From contig JAJCXY010000115.1 of NCBI GenBank assembly GCA_029263215.1, positions 1-51,533 of the forward strand: a stretch of 51,533 nt of DNA, written 5' to 3'. The DNA comes from Acidimicrobiales bacterium (GTDB lineage: Bacteria; Actinomycetota; Acidimicrobiia; Acidimicrobiales; Aldehydirespiratoraceae). Shown one piece after another: positions 32,951-42,092 of the stretch. Position 1 is the stretch's first letter; each line of letters begins with the position of its first letter. A model generated the notes under the pieces. It saw nothing but the letters and a program-made list of their open reading frames with translations. It ran no database searches and was not told the origin of the DNA. A program made the translations under genes and the position numbers.

Positions 32951-34807
32951 TCAGCGTCGGATCTGGCTGACGTCTCGCACCGCACCGCGGTCGGCCGACG
33001 TGGTCAGTGCCGCGTAGGCCTGCAAGGCCGCGGAAACTCTTCGCGGCCGAGCTTCACGGGGTTGCCACGCCGCGGCGCCGGCGGCGTCCATCGCCACCCG
33101 CCTGGCCGTGAGGTCGGATTCGGAGATCCGGAGATTGACGGTGCGTGACGGGATGTCGATGTCGATCACGTCGCCATCTTCGATGAGGGCGATCGCGCCT
33201 CCTTCGGCAGCCTCCGGTGAGGCATGGCCGATGGAGAGCCCCGAGGTGCCGCCGGAGAAGCGACCATCGGTTAGCAGGGCACATTCCTTGCCGAGGCCGC
33301 GGCTCTTGATGTAGCTGGTGGGGTAGAGCATCTCCTGCATGCCCGGGCCGCCCTTGGGGCCCTCATAGCGCACGATCACCACATCGCCGGCCGCGATGTC
33401 GGATTCGTCGAGGATGGCCTCGCACGCCGCTTCCTGACTCTCGAACACCCGGGCTGGACCCGAGAAGGTGAAGATCGACGGGTCGACGCCGGCGGTCTTC
33501 ACGATGCAACCGTTGCGGGCGATGTTGCCGTAGAGCACAGCGAGTCCGCCATCGGCGAAGTAGGGGTTGGCGGTACTCCTCACGCAGCCGTTTTCGCGGT
33601 CGAGATCGAGGGTGTCCCAGCGGGTGCTCTGGCTGAATGCCTCCTGGGTGGGGATACCGGCGGGCCCGGCCCGGAAGAACTCGGCCACTTCGGCGGAAGG
33701 ATCGCGCATCACGTCCCACTGGTCGAGGGCGGCGGCGAGGGTCTTGCTGTGGATGGTGGACACGGTGGTGTCGAGCAGTCCGCCCCGGTCGAGTTCGCCG
33801 AGGATGGCGAATATGCCCCCGGCTCGGTGGACGTCCTCCACGTGGTAGTCGGGAGTGGACGGTGCCACCTTGCAGATTGCGGGGGTGACCCGGCTCAAAC
33901 GATCGATGTCGGTCATCGTGAAGTCGACTTCGGCCTCTTGAGCCGCGGCGAGGATGTGGAGGACCGTGTTGGTGGACCCACCCATGGCGATGTCGAGCGT
34001 CATTGCATTTTCGAAGGCCGCCTTGGTGCAGATCGAACGAGGCAGAACCGACTCGTCGTCCTTCTCGTAGTACCGGCGGGTGATGTCGACGATGCGAATC
34101 CCTGCTTCCAGGAAGAGGCGCTCGCGGTCGGAGTGGGTGGCCAGCACCGTGCCGTTGCCGGGAAGCGACAGCCCGAGGGCTTCGGTGAGGCAGTTCATGG
34201 AGTTGGCGGTGAACATGCCCGAACAGGATCCACAGGTGGGGCAGGCCGAGCGTTCGATCGTGAGGATGTCGTCGTCGCTCACCGACTTGTCGCCGGCCTT
34301 GATCATGGCGTCGATCAGGTCGAGCTTCACCTCGACCCCGGCCAGTCGGGTCTTGCCCGCCTCCATGGGTCCGCCGGTGACGAAGATGGTGGGGATGTCG
34401 AGGCGCAGGCTGGCCATCAGCATGCCCGGAGTGATCTTGTCGCAGTTGGAGATGCACACGAGCGCGTCGGCGCAGTGGGCGTTGGCCATGTATTCGACGC
34501 TGTCGGCGATGAGATCGCGAGACGGGAGGCTGTAGAGCATCCCGTCGTGGCCCATGGCGATGCCATCGTCGACCGCGATGGTGTTGAACTCCTTGGCCAC
34601 CCCGCCCGCGGCCTCGATTTCGCGCGCAACCAGTTGGCCGAGGTCCTTGAGATGTACGTGGCCGGGTACGAACTGGGTGAATGAGTTGGCTATCGCGATG
34701 ATGGGCTTGTCGAAGTCGTCTTCGCCCATGCCCGTCGCCCTCCACAGGGCGCGGGCGCCGGCCATGTTCCGGCCGTGGGTGCTGGTTCGTGACCGATACT
34801 CAGGCAT
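32951..34807 (-). CDS. ilvD: Dihydroxy-acid dehydratase
   Basis: A 618-residue Fe-S dehydratase of branched-chain amino acid (and CoA) biosynthesis that converts 2,3-dihydroxy-isovalerate or -methylvalerate to the 2-oxoacid. Cluster cysteines are seen in [11 protein letters not shown] and [17 protein letters not shown], and other signatures are [15 protein letters not shown] and [18 protein letters not shown]. Length and motifs match IlvD rather than Edd, the 6-phosphogluconate dehydratase. It heads a minus-strand run with a TetR regulator, an FAD oxidase and an exporter, which is an uncommon setting for ilvD. Confidence 0.95.
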   Translation of the reverse strand: MPEYRSRTSTHGRNMAGARALWRATGMGEDDFDKPIIAIANSFTQFVPGHVHLKDLGQLVAREIEAAGGVAKEFNTIAVDDGIAMGHDGMLYSLPSRDLIADSVEYMANAHCADALVCISNCDKITPGMLMASLRLDIPTIFVTGGPMEAGKTRLAGVEVKLDLIDAMIKAGDKSVSDDDILTIERSACPTCGSCSGMFTANSMNCLTEALGLSLPGNGTVLATHSDRERLFLEAGIRIVDITRRYYEKDDESVLPRSICTKAAFENAMTLDIAMGGSTNTVLHILAAAQEAEVDFTMTDIDRLSRVTPAICKVAPSTPDYHVEDVHRAGGIFAILGELDRGGLLDTTVSTIHSKTLAAALDQWDVMRDPSAEVAEFFRAGPAGIPTQEAFSQSTRWDTLDLDRENGCVRSTANPYFADGGLAVLYGNIARNGCIVKTAGVDPSIFTFSGPARVFESQEAACEAILDESDIAAGDVVIVRYEGPKGGPGMQEMLYPTSYIKSRGLGKECALLTDGRFSGGTSGLSIGHASPEAAEGGAIALIEDGDVIDIDIPSRTVNLRISESDLTARRVAMDAAGAAAWQPREARPRRVSAALQAYAALTTSADRGAVRDVSQIRR

Positions 34808-34890
34808 GGGCGAGAGGCTACCTGTTCGGGCGTCCCGCGCTCATCGAAGCCAGGGCTATGGAGGTCGAACGAGGTCGGTAGGCTCCACTG

Positions 34891-36024
34891 ATGCAGGCAC
34901 CGTTTCGACTCCTGGCTGCCCTGCGGGGAAGCACCGAAGCGGGCCTGATGATGGCGATGGCGGTTGCCACGGCGACCTTCGTCGCCACGCCTTTGGTGCT
35001 GGCCGGAATTGCCGACCGATTCGACGTGGGCACCGGCACTGCGGGCTTGTTCTCCGCCGCCCAACTCGGCGCCTTCGTGGTCGGCTCGTGGGTGTCTGGG
35101 CGTTTCGTGGACCCCTCCCGGCGCCTGTTCGTCCAGGCCCTTGTGGTCTTGGCCATCGCCAATGCGGTCAGCGCAGTGGCGTCTGTCTTCATCCTCTTGG
35201 TGGTGATGCGCGCCGCGGCCGGTCTGGTCCTCGGGGTGCTTGCCTGGTTGGCCTACTCCCAGGTGTTCGGCGACACCGACCGCACGGGCGACATCGCCGT
35301 GATCGGACCCCTCACCGGGGTGTTCATGGCCCCCCTCTTCGGGGTGATCCTCGCCAACGGCGATGATCGTGCCGTCTTCTGGCTACTGGCGGTGGTCGCC
35401 CTCCTGCCCCTGGTGAAGGTGCCCCAGTTCGTTGTTGGCGAAACGGTGGAAACGGACCGCACCAAACCCGTGCCCCAGGCGCTGGCACTGGTCGCGGCGC
35501 TGGGGGTGGTGACCCTCGGCGGTTCGGCGGTCTTCGTCTTCGCCGGCGCGATCGCCGCCGACCAGTACGGTATGGCTCCCTTCGTGATCTCACTGGTGTT
35601 TTCCGCCAACGCGGCGGCCAGTATCCCTTCGGCTCGATGGCGCGGAGCGCGCCCCTTGGCCGGTGCGTGGCTGTTGATTCCTGCCTTGTGTGCCGGCTTC
35701 ATCGGATTCTTCGATCAGGCTCCGATTTTCTGGGCGATTCTGGTGGCGTGGGGCTTCTGCTTCTGGATGGCGGTTCCCGGGATCTACACCCTGCTCAGCC
35801 AGCGCTCCCGTCATCCCGCCGAACGTGCCGGCGATGCTCAGGCCTCGATGGCTGCTGGTCGTGCTCTGGGTCCGCTGGTGGGCGGGTTGCTGGTGAGTTC
35901 TGGCAGCTATGAACTTCTCGGGTTAGCGGGAGGGGCAGTGATCGCGGCGGCTGTCGTAGTGATCGTGGGTGTGGAACTGATGGGTAGGGGCGAAGCCGCA
36001 TCGGGTGAGGCGACCCGGAGCTAA
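34891..36024 (+). CDS. MFS transporter
   Basis: A 377-residue, roughly 12-helix membrane protein of the major facilitator superfamily. The N-terminal half shows MMAMAVATATFVATPLVLAG, then GLFSAAQLGAFVVGSWVSGR and the RAAAGLVLGVLAWLAYSQ helix; the C-terminal half ends with GRALGPLVGGLLVSSGSYEL. The motif A loop is degenerate (SGRFVDPSRR). Substrate and direction of transport are unknown. It is divergent from ilvD and lies nine bases upstream of the LigD-like polymerase gene, with which it may be cotranscribed. Confidence 0.8.
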   Translation: MQAPFRLLAALRGSTEAGLMMAMAVATATFVATPLVLAGIADRFDVGTGTAGLFSAAQLGAFVVGSWVSGRFVDPSRRLFVQALVVLAIANAVSAVASVFILLVVMRAAAGLVLGVLAWLAYSQVFGDTDRTGDIAVIGPLTGVFMAPLFGVILANGDDRAVFWLLAVVALLPLVKVPQFVVGETVETDRTKPVPQALALVAALGVVTLGGSAVFVFAGAIAADQYGMAPFVISLVFSANAAASIPSARWRGARPLAGAWLLIPALCAGFIGFFDQAPIFWAILVAWGFCFWMAVPGIYTLLSQRSRHPAERAGDAQASMAAGRALGPLVGGLLVSSGSYELLGLAGGAVIAAAVVVIVGVELMGRGEAASGEATRS

Positions 36025-36033
36025 CGTCGCGCC

Positions 36034-37095
36034 ATGGCCGGCCCTTCCTCTGACCCCTCCGCCAGCTCTGGCGGCGATGCCGTGGTTCTCGATCTGGACG
36101 GACATGAGGTGAGGGTCAGCAGCCCCGACAAAGTTTTCTTCTCGAAGAGGGGCGAAACGAAGCTCGACCTCGTGAACTACTACCTGTCGGTCGAGGAGCC
36201 GTTCATGAGGGCGGTCGGCGGCCGGCCGCTTCTCATGGAGCGCTACCCAGACGGGGCGCGGGGAAAGTCGTTCTTCCAGAAGCGGGTGCCGAAAGGCGCA
36301 CCCGACTGGCTGCGCACGATCGTGGTGAGTACACCCAACGGCACGACGTCGAATGCTCTGGTGGCCCACGACATGGCCCACATCGTTTGGGCGGTCAACA
36401 TGGGTTGTCTGGGGTTTCACGTATGGCCCAACCGGTCGATCGATCCCGGCCACGCCGACGAACTCCGCATCGACCTCGACCCCCAGCCCGGCACCGATTT
36501 CGATGATGTTCGTGCCGCTGCGCGCGAGGTGAAGGGGGTGCTCGATGAACTCGAAATGGTCTCGTTCGCCAAGACTTCGGGCAGCAAAGGAATCCACATC
36601 TACGTGAGGCTGGTCCCGAAGTGGACTGCCATGGAGGTGCGCTACGCAGCGGTGGCTCTGGCCCGGGAGATGCAGCGTCGCCGGCCCGATCTCTTGACCT
36701 GTGAGTGGTGGAAGGAGGAGCGGGGCGAGAGGGTGTTCGTCGATTTCAATCAGAACGCGCCGCACAAGACCGTGTTCGGAGCCTGGTCGGCCCGGCCCCG
36801 TGTGGGAGCCCAGGTCTCCACGCCCATCTCGTGGGAAGAGCTTGATTCGGTGGCTCCCGAGGAGCTCACGATCGCCAACGTGGCGGCCAGGGTCGAGGCC
36901 GAAGGCGACGCCTGGGCGAGCATTGATGATCGGCTCCAGTCGTTGGAGTCCCTGCTCGCTTGGCACGAACGCGACTGGGCCAGTGGCCTGATGGATGCGC
37001 CGTGGCCGCCCGTCTATCCGAAGATGCCCAACGAACCGCCTCGAGTAAGCCCCAGTAGGGCCCGCAAGGACGCCGACCCCGACGGCGACTCCTGA
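36034..37095 (+). CDS. LigD polymerase-domain protein (NHEJ primase-polymerase)
   Basis: A 353-residue stand-alone version of the archaeo-eukaryotic-primase-like polymerase domain of bacterial LigD, which fills gaps with ribo- or deoxynucleotides during end joining. The start EVRVSSPDKVFFSKRG, the catalytic acidic pair Asp147 and Asp149 in IDLDPQPG, and KTSGSKGIHIYVRL are all present, as is FVDFNQNAPHKTVFGAWS. Neither an ATP-dependent ligase domain nor a nuclease domain is attached, and no ku or ligase gene is in the window. The C-terminal tail is Pro/Arg/Asp-rich. Confidence 0.9.
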   Translation: MAGPSSDPSASSGGDAVVLDLDGHEVRVSSPDKVFFSKRGETKLDLVNYYLSVEEPFMRAVGGRPLLMERYPDGARGKSFFQKRVPKGAPDWLRTIVVSTPNGTTSNALVAHDMAHIVWAVNMGCLGFHVWPNRSIDPGHADELRIDLDPQPGTDFDDVRAAAREVKGVLDELEMVSFAKTSGSKGIHIYVRLVPKWTAMEVRYAAVALAREMQRRRPDLLTCEWWKEERGERVFVDFNQNAPHKTVFGAWSARPRVGAQVSTPISWEELDSVAPEELTIANVAARVEAEGDAWASIDDRLQSLESLLAWHERDWASGLMDAPWPPVYPKMPNEPPRVSPSRARKDADPDGDS

Positions 37096-37116
37096 GGGGG
37101 CGGGTCAGAGCCCCTC
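37094..37116. terminator. Possible bidirectional hairpin between convergent genes
   Basis: GAGGGG (37094-37099) and CCCCTC (37111-37116) can pair across an 11-base loop, spanning the space between the ends of the polymerase-domain gene and the convergent ROK kinase gene. There is no T-run on either side, so a classical Rho-independent terminator is not shown; position and symmetry are the only support. Confidence 0.25.
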
Positions 37117-38043
37117 GTGGGCCCACAGCGCCGCGCCGAGGGCTCCGGCGTCGTCACCCAGTTGGGCCATGACGATGTCGATCGGCGGCCTGTGCGACGC
37201 TCCCAACATCAGTTCTCGGTACCCGGTCTCGACACCGGAGCGCAGCGGCTCGCCCATGGTGGTGAGCCCTCCGCCGATGACGATGCGGGCGGGGTCGAAG
37301 ATGAGCGCCAGATTGACCAGGCCCCTCGCCACATGGCGACAGAACCCGGCGAAGATCCGACGCGCTTCGTCGTCGCCCTGGGCCAGCGCGGCGGCGACGG
37401 TGAAGCCGTCGACGTCTTCTGCGCTGCCCGCGATCTCCAAGGCGGCGGGGAAGTGGCCCGACGCGGCTTGTGTCTGGCCCATCCGGCCCAGCGCGGAACC
37501 CGAGGCGTAGTACTCCCAGGGTCCCTGGTGGCCGGTGTGATGAGAGGGGCCGCTCGCGTCGACCACCATATGGCCCGCCTCTCCTGCGAAGCCGTGGGCG
37601 CCATGGATGAGTCGGCCGCCGGACACGAACCCGGTGCCGATCCCAGTGCCGAGCGCCACTAGAATGAAGTCGTCGCACCCTCGGCCCGCGCCGAGCTTGG
37701 CCTCAGCCCAGGTGCCGGCCGTGGCGTCGTTCATGACGGTCACCTCGATGCCGAGGGCCGTGCTCAGCTCGGCGCCCAGTGGATACTCGACGAGGTCCGG
37801 AAGATTCGGTGAGTAGTGGACCACGCCGGAGCGGTGGGCCAGGCCGGCGACGCCGAGACCGACGGATTCGACGGTGGTGTCGTTGCTCTCGGTCAGCTCC
37901 CCGACCATTTCGGTGAGTGTGGCCGAAAGTGCTGAACCGCTTCCGGCGCTCGACCGTCGACTCCGGCCGATCACCTCGCTGCTGTCTGGGTCGATGAGTA
38001 GGGCGCGGGCGTTGGTGCCCCCCACGTCGATTCCGATGATCAT
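37105..38043 (-). CDS. ROK family sugar kinase (glucokinase-like), zinc cysteines missing
   Basis: A 312-residue ROK (repressor, ORF, kinase) protein, probably an ATP- or polyphosphate-dependent sugar kinase. The phosphate motif is IIGIDVGGTNARALL, the catalytic Asp lies in VTVMNDATAGTWAEA, and GTGIGTGFVSGGRLIHG and IVIGGGLTTMGEPL are conserved family blocks. The ROK zinc motif CxCGxxGCxE is replaced by SHHTGHQGPWEYYASG: all cysteines are gone, while the final Gly-x-x-Glu context remains. I set the start at ATG 38043, directly before the phosphate motif. It is divergent from the hydroxyacid dehydrogenase gene. Confidence 0.85.
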   Translation of the reverse strand: MIIGIDVGGTNARALLIDPDSSEVIGRSRRSSAGSGSALSATLTEMVGELTESNDTTVESVGLGVAGLAHRSGVVHYSPNLPDLVEYPLGAELSTALGIEVTVMNDATAGTWAEAKLGAGRGCDDFILVALGTGIGTGFVSGGRLIHGAHGFAGEAGHMVVDASGPSHHTGHQGPWEYYASGSALGRMGQTQAASGHFPAALEIAGSAEDVDGFTVAAALAQGDDEARRIFAGFCRHVARGLVNLALIFDPARIVIGGGLTTMGEPLRSGVETGYRELMLGASHRPPIDIVMAQLGDDAGALGAALWAHEGL

Positions 38044-38161
38044 GGTGGCCAGGCTATGGGCATCATCGTGATTGCCCAGGCTCAGATCGGCCTCCTCGCC
38101 GCTTGTTGCGTGATCCTTGGTGCATGATGAGGCGCGTATTGAAGAAGGCTCAGGAGCTTTG

Positions 38162-39100
38162 ATGGCTGACCGCATCTACATCGACCGACCCCTTCCCCCG
38201 GGCATGGCGGCACTCTTCGATGCGGGGTGGGAGGTAGTCGGCCCCGACGGGGTGGAGTTGGCGACGTGTCGTGCCGCCATTGCCGGAGCGTCTCTTTGGC
38301 CCGCAACGAGGATCGCCTCGGCTACCCGGCTGGAGGTGATCTCCCGCAGCGGTATCGGATTCGATTCGGTGGATCTTGGCGCCGCGACCGCAGCGGGGGT
38401 AGTGGTGTGCAACACCCCCGACGCACCCTCGATCTCCACCGCCGAGCACGCGATCAGTCTTCTGATGGCGGCCACGAAGTTCACGGCTAGCAACGCCAAC
38501 CGGCTGCGCGCCGGACGCTCCGACTTCTATGCAGCCAACGAGGCGGTGGAGCTCGCCGAAGCCACGATCGGAGTGATCGGCCACGGCCGGATCGGCAGCC
38601 GGGTGGCCAGGATGGTCTCCGCGATCGGTATGCATGTTCTCGTTTGTGATCCGTATGTCGATGTTGACCTGGCCGACTCCGGTGCTGACGAGCAGGTGGA
38701 TCTTTCCGAGCTCCTGGCCCGGAGTCGGGTGGTCTCGGTTCACTGTCCGCTCACAGATGAGACGAGAGGTCTTCTTGATGCCGCGGCGTTCTCAGCCATG
38801 CCCGATGGGGTCGTGATCATCAACACCGCGCGGGGCGCGGTGGTCGACACGCGGGCCCTCATCGACGCCCTCGACTCCGGGAAGGTCTACTCGGCGGGTC
38901 TCGACGTGACCGACCCCGAACCGCTCGAGCCGCACCACACTCTCCTGCATCGAGACAATGTGGTCGTCACTCCGCACATAGCCTCGGCCACCGACAAGGG
39001 TCGGTTGCGGATGTACGCCGGCGCGATCGAGAACGCCCGCCAAGTACTGGCCGGGCAGAGACCCGTCGATGTCGTCAATCCGGAGGTCTACGAATCGTGA
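38162..39100 (+). CDS. D-2-hydroxyacid dehydrogenase (NAD-dependent)
   Basis: A 312-residue member of the D-isomer-specific 2-hydroxyacid dehydrogenases (phosphoglycerate/glyoxylate reductase type). The NAD motif is IGVIGHGRIGSRVA, and the catalytic residues lie in INTARGAVVDTRAL (Arg), DVTDPEPLEPHH (Glu) and VVTPHIASAT (His). The ATG at 38162 has AGGAG five bases upstream. Its stop overlaps the GTG of the following pseudogene (GTGA at 39097-39100). The substrate may be glyoxylate, hydroxypyruvate or a related 2-oxoacid. Confidence 0.88.
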   Translation: MADRIYIDRPLPPGMAALFDAGWEVVGPDGVELATCRAAIAGASLWPATRIASATRLEVISRSGIGFDSVDLGAATAAGVVVCNTPDAPSISTAEHAISLLMAATKFTASNANRLRAGRSDFYAANEAVELAEATIGVIGHGRIGSRVARMVSAIGMHVLVCDPYVDVDLADSGADEQVDLSELLARSRVVSVHCPLTDETRGLLDAAAFSAMPDGVVIINTARGAVVDTRALIDALDSGKVYSAGLDVTDPEPLEPHHTLLHRDNVVVTPHIASATDKGRLRMYAGAIENARQVLAGQRPVDVVNPEVYES

Positions 39101-39903
39101 CGTATTCGGAGAGGGTGACGACTGTTCGTGATTACTCCTTGACCGGGCCGGAGGCGGCCCGATCGATCGAACGAGCTGCTGTTCATAGGCCTGCCCACCT
39201 TCTACGGGACCTGGTTGGTGGTCTTCCTCGGTACCACCCAACACGTCGGGTTGAGCGAGGATGTGCTCGACCATCGGCTCAACAGCCGCACGGTTCACAT
39301 GAATCCGATCTTCTGGTTCTCCACGCCGAGATCCGAGACGATCTCCCCGAGCCGTGCTCTTCGACCTTGGCGGCCTATAGCGAGATTTTCACGGCCGCGC
39401 GGGCCCAACGGAACAACCCGCTGTTTGAACTGGAAAGGACCGCGGAAGCGACACCCGGTGGGCCGCCTCGCAACGACGTGGCGGGCGTCATCGGCGATGG
39501 CGCCGAGGTCGAGGCGAAGCACGTCGGCGATGACGGTTGGGTCACGGTTTGCCCGGCTTCAGAGCTCGGCCGTGGTGAGCTTCGCCGGCTCGACACCACC
39601 GATGGCACCTACGCGGTGTGTCGCACCCTCGATGGTGCACTGCACGCGGTAGACGGGATTTGTACTTACAGTCGGGTCGCTCATCTGGCGGGCGGGGCGG
39701 TGGTAGGAGTCGAAATCGAGTGCCCGAAGCACAACGGGCGATTCGCTCTTGTCACCGGTGAGCCGACACGATCACCGGTGACCCGAGGTGTGGGGGTGTA
39801 CCGCACTGTGGAAGAGGCGGGCGAGGTGCGGGTCTGGGTGGGTGGGGGAGATCAGTTTCGCGAACCACCACCAAATCCAGTCAGAAACCGGCAATCCGAA
39901 TAG
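39097..39903 (+). pseudogene. Decayed fatty acid desaturase-Rieske fusion gene
   Basis: Pieces of a fatty acid desaturase are strung together in two frames. 39124-39180 encodes the family N terminus (RDYSLTGPEAARSIER). After a large internal loss, 39176-39319 in the next frame encodes GLPTFYGTWLVVFLG and TQHVGLSEDVLDHRLNSRTV. From 39316, back in the first frame, comes the desaturase tail (LHAEIRDDLPEPCSSTLAAY). All the histidine boxes of the di-iron centre are missing. A Rieske-like domain follows (VDGICTYSRVAHLAGG...CPKHNGRF), but its first CxH motif is Cys-Thr-Tyr (TAC at 39667), so one iron ligand is lost. It is therefore unlikely to make a working enzyme. Misassembly is the alternative. 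Confidence 0.75.
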
Positions 39904-39916
39904 GTACGATCCCGAC

Positions 39917-41035
39917 ATGCCAAACGCCACCGCCGCCATCGACGGGTCAGCGGTGGTCCTGTCCATGCAGGGCACCGACGCTATTCGTATCCCCGGCCGC
40001 TGGTTGCGCGATCACGGCGATGATGCGGGAAGCATCGATCAGGTTTCCCGCCAGCGGGTCGTCGACACGTTTGCCATCCCGGCAGACATCGCTCCTGTGG
40101 AGCTGGTCCAGACTGCTGAGAGGCTCGTAGTCACCTGGTCCGACGGAGCCGAGACCGCTCATTCGCGGGCCGAACTCGTTGCCCTGGCCACCAGCCGGCG
40201 TAGCCCCCGCCCGGTAACCGGCCGTCCGTTCAACATCTCCGCCGATCTCGCTCTGTGGGAGTCCCCGCCAGAGCCAACGCTGCTCTCGGCAACTGCGTTC
40301 ACCGAAGACGGCCTCTGGCGTGATGCTCTCGCCGACCTCCGCAACCATGGCTGGGTCATGTTCGAAGGGGCCGCCCTCGGCCGGGAGTCGGTCGAGCAGG
40401 TCGGATCGAGGCTCGGCTACGTCCGCCACACTGTGTTCGGCGGCATCTGGACCCTGTCGCCGTCGATCCAGGACCATCTCGACAGCGCCTACACGAGCTT
40501 CGAGCTCGACGTGCACACCGACTGCACCTATACCCACGATGCCCCGGGTCTGATGGTGTTCGCTCAGCAGGAACGAGATGGCGACGGGGGCGACACAGTA
40601 TTGGTCGACGGATTCGCGGCGGCCCGTGATTTCGCGGCCATCCAACCGCAAGCGGCCGATTTGCTGACCAGATTCGCGGTCAAGGGTCACTATCTGGAAC
40701 CGGGTGTGCATCTGGTGAGCGACCGGCCGCCGCTCAGGGTCGACTCCGACGGAGTCTTGCGCCAGGTGAGCTTCAACAACTACGACCGCGCTCCGGTGTT
40801 GCCGGAGGAGGGTTGGGTCGATGAGGTGATCGATGCCTACGCCGCGTTCCGCGCTGTTCTCATGGAACCGGGTCGGTCCCTACATCTCCCCTGGGAGCCG
40901 GGTCGGGTGCTGATCTTCGACAACTGGCGGCTGCTCCACGGTCGCACCGCCTACACCGGTGCCCGTTCGTTTCTCGGCTTCTACGCGAACCACGAAGATC
41001 TGGAGAGCACGTTGAGGGTCCACGGTCTGCTCTGA
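39917..41035 (+). CDS. Gamma-butyrobetaine hydroxylase-like Fe(II)/2-oxoglutarate dioxygenase
   Basis: A 372-residue protein with an N-terminal DUF971-like domain (IRIPGRWLRDHGDD) and a TauD-type catalytic domain. The iron facial triad is His200 and Asp202 in HTDCTYTHD and distal His341 in LLHGRTAYTGARSFLGFY, where the arginine binds 2-oxoglutarate. The architecture matches gamma-butyrobetaine and trimethyllysine hydroxylases, so a quaternary-amine or related substrate is likely. The ATG at 39917 is 13 bases after the pseudogene stop. Confidence 0.88.
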   Translation: MPNATAAIDGSAVVLSMQGTDAIRIPGRWLRDHGDDAGSIDQVSRQRVVDTFAIPADIAPVELVQTAERLVVTWSDGAETAHSRAELVALATSRRSPRPVTGRPFNISADLALWESPPEPTLLSATAFTEDGLWRDALADLRNHGWVMFEGAALGRESVEQVGSRLGYVRHTVFGGIWTLSPSIQDHLDSAYTSFELDVHTDCTYTHDAPGLMVFAQQERDGDGGDTVLVDGFAAARDFAAIQPQAADLLTRFAVKGHYLEPGVHLVSDRPPLRVDSDGVLRQVSFNNYDRAPVLPEEGWVDEVIDAYAAFRAVLMEPGRSLHLPWEPGRVLIFDNWRLLHGRTAYTGARSFLGFYANHEDLESTLRVHGLL

Positions 41036-41056
41036 ATCGACCCACGGGGCCGCGGT

Positions 41057-42070
41057 TCAGGCGCCAAGCGCTCCCGTGAACGCCTTGATCGTGGTGTGGA
41101 TGTCGTCGTCGGTGACATCGAGGTGGCAGACGAGCCGGCATGTGGCCGGGCTGCCCTCGCCGACGAGAGTCTCTATGTCCTGTTCGAGAAGCTGGTACTG
41201 GAGAGTGGGCCCGTCGGTGTGGATGTCGAGCCAGACCATGTTGGTGGCCTGGCTCACGACGGTGACCGCGGGGATTTCGGCCAGCCCCTTGGCCAGTCGC
41301 TCGGCCCGCTCATGGTCGTCGGCCAGACGGTCGACGTGGTGGTCGAGAGCATGGAGGCCGGCCGCTGCGAGAACGCCGGACTGGCGCATGCCGCCCCCGA
41401 GCATCTTGCGCCAGCGGCGGGCACGGGCGATGAGGTCGGCGGGTCCGGAGAGTACCGAGCCGGCGGGAGCCCCCAGTCCCTTGGAGAGACACATCGAGAC
41501 GGTGTCGAACGCGGCGGTGAGTTCGGCTCCGCTGACACCGAGGGCGACGCTTGCGTTCCACATGCGGGCACCGTCGAGGTGTATCGACAGGCCGTGCCTG
41601 CGGCCCACCGAGACGGCCTCGTTCATGCGGTCGATGGACTGCACCTTGCCGTCCATCGTGTTTTCGATGCAGAGCAGGCGGCTGATCGGGAAATGGTTGT
41701 CGTCGGGCTTCACCGCCGATTCGATGGCGGCGGGGTCGGGGAGGCCGTCGGCCATCATCGGCACGGTCTGGGGTTGGATGCTGCCAAACACTGCCCCGCC
41801 GCCGGCCTCGTGGCCGTAGATGTGCGACAGGTCGCCGGCGATGTATTCCTCGCCTCGTTGGCAGTGGGCGAGGAGGGCGCAGAGGTTCGACTGGGTGCCG
41901 CTGGTCACGAAGATCGCAGCTTCCTTGCCGAGTCGTTCAGCCACCACCGCCTCGAGTCGGTTGACGGTGGGGTCGCTGGCGAAGACGTCGTCGCCCACCT
42001 CCGCTTCGAACATCGCCGTCTTCATGGCGGCGGTGGGGCGGGTGACGGTGTCGGAGCGGAGATCAATCAC
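41057..42070 (-). CDS. ltaE: Low-specificity L-threonine aldolase
   Basis: A 337-residue PLP enzyme of the beta-eliminating lyase/threonine aldolase family that cleaves L-threonine and allo-threonine to glycine and acetaldehyde. Landmarks are the start MIDLRSDTVTRPT, VGDDVFASDPTVNRLE, FVTSGTQSNLCALLAH, IHLDGARMWNAS and the cofactor lysine in MCLSKGLGAPAGSVL. Length is normal. It lies convergent to the gamma-butyrobetaine hydroxylase-like gene and divergent from the PhyH gene, with about 22 bases on each side. Products could feed the glycine/glyoxylate aminotransferase nearby. Confidence 0.92.
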   Translation of the reverse strand: MIDLRSDTVTRPTAAMKTAMFEAEVGDDVFASDPTVNRLEAVVAERLGKEAAIFVTSGTQSNLCALLAHCQRGEEYIAGDLSHIYGHEAGGGAVFGSIQPQTVPMMADGLPDPAAIESAVKPDDNHFPISRLLCIENTMDGKVQSIDRMNEAVSVGRRHGLSIHLDGARMWNASVALGVSGAELTAAFDTVSMCLSKGLGAPAGSVLSGPADLIARARRWRKMLGGGMRQSGVLAAAGLHALDHHVDRLADDHERAERLAKGLAEIPAVTVVSQATNMVWLDIHTDGPTLQYQLLEQDIETLVGEGSPATCRLVCHLDVTDDDIHTTIKAFTGALGA

Positions 42071-42092
42071 GGGGACAGGTTAGGTTCTCGCC

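Noticed and set aside
39097-39903. Desaturase-Rieske region as a second selenoprotein or programmed frameshift
   Set aside because: The frame changes coincide with loss of large conserved blocks and of an iron ligand, which indicates decay rather than recoding.
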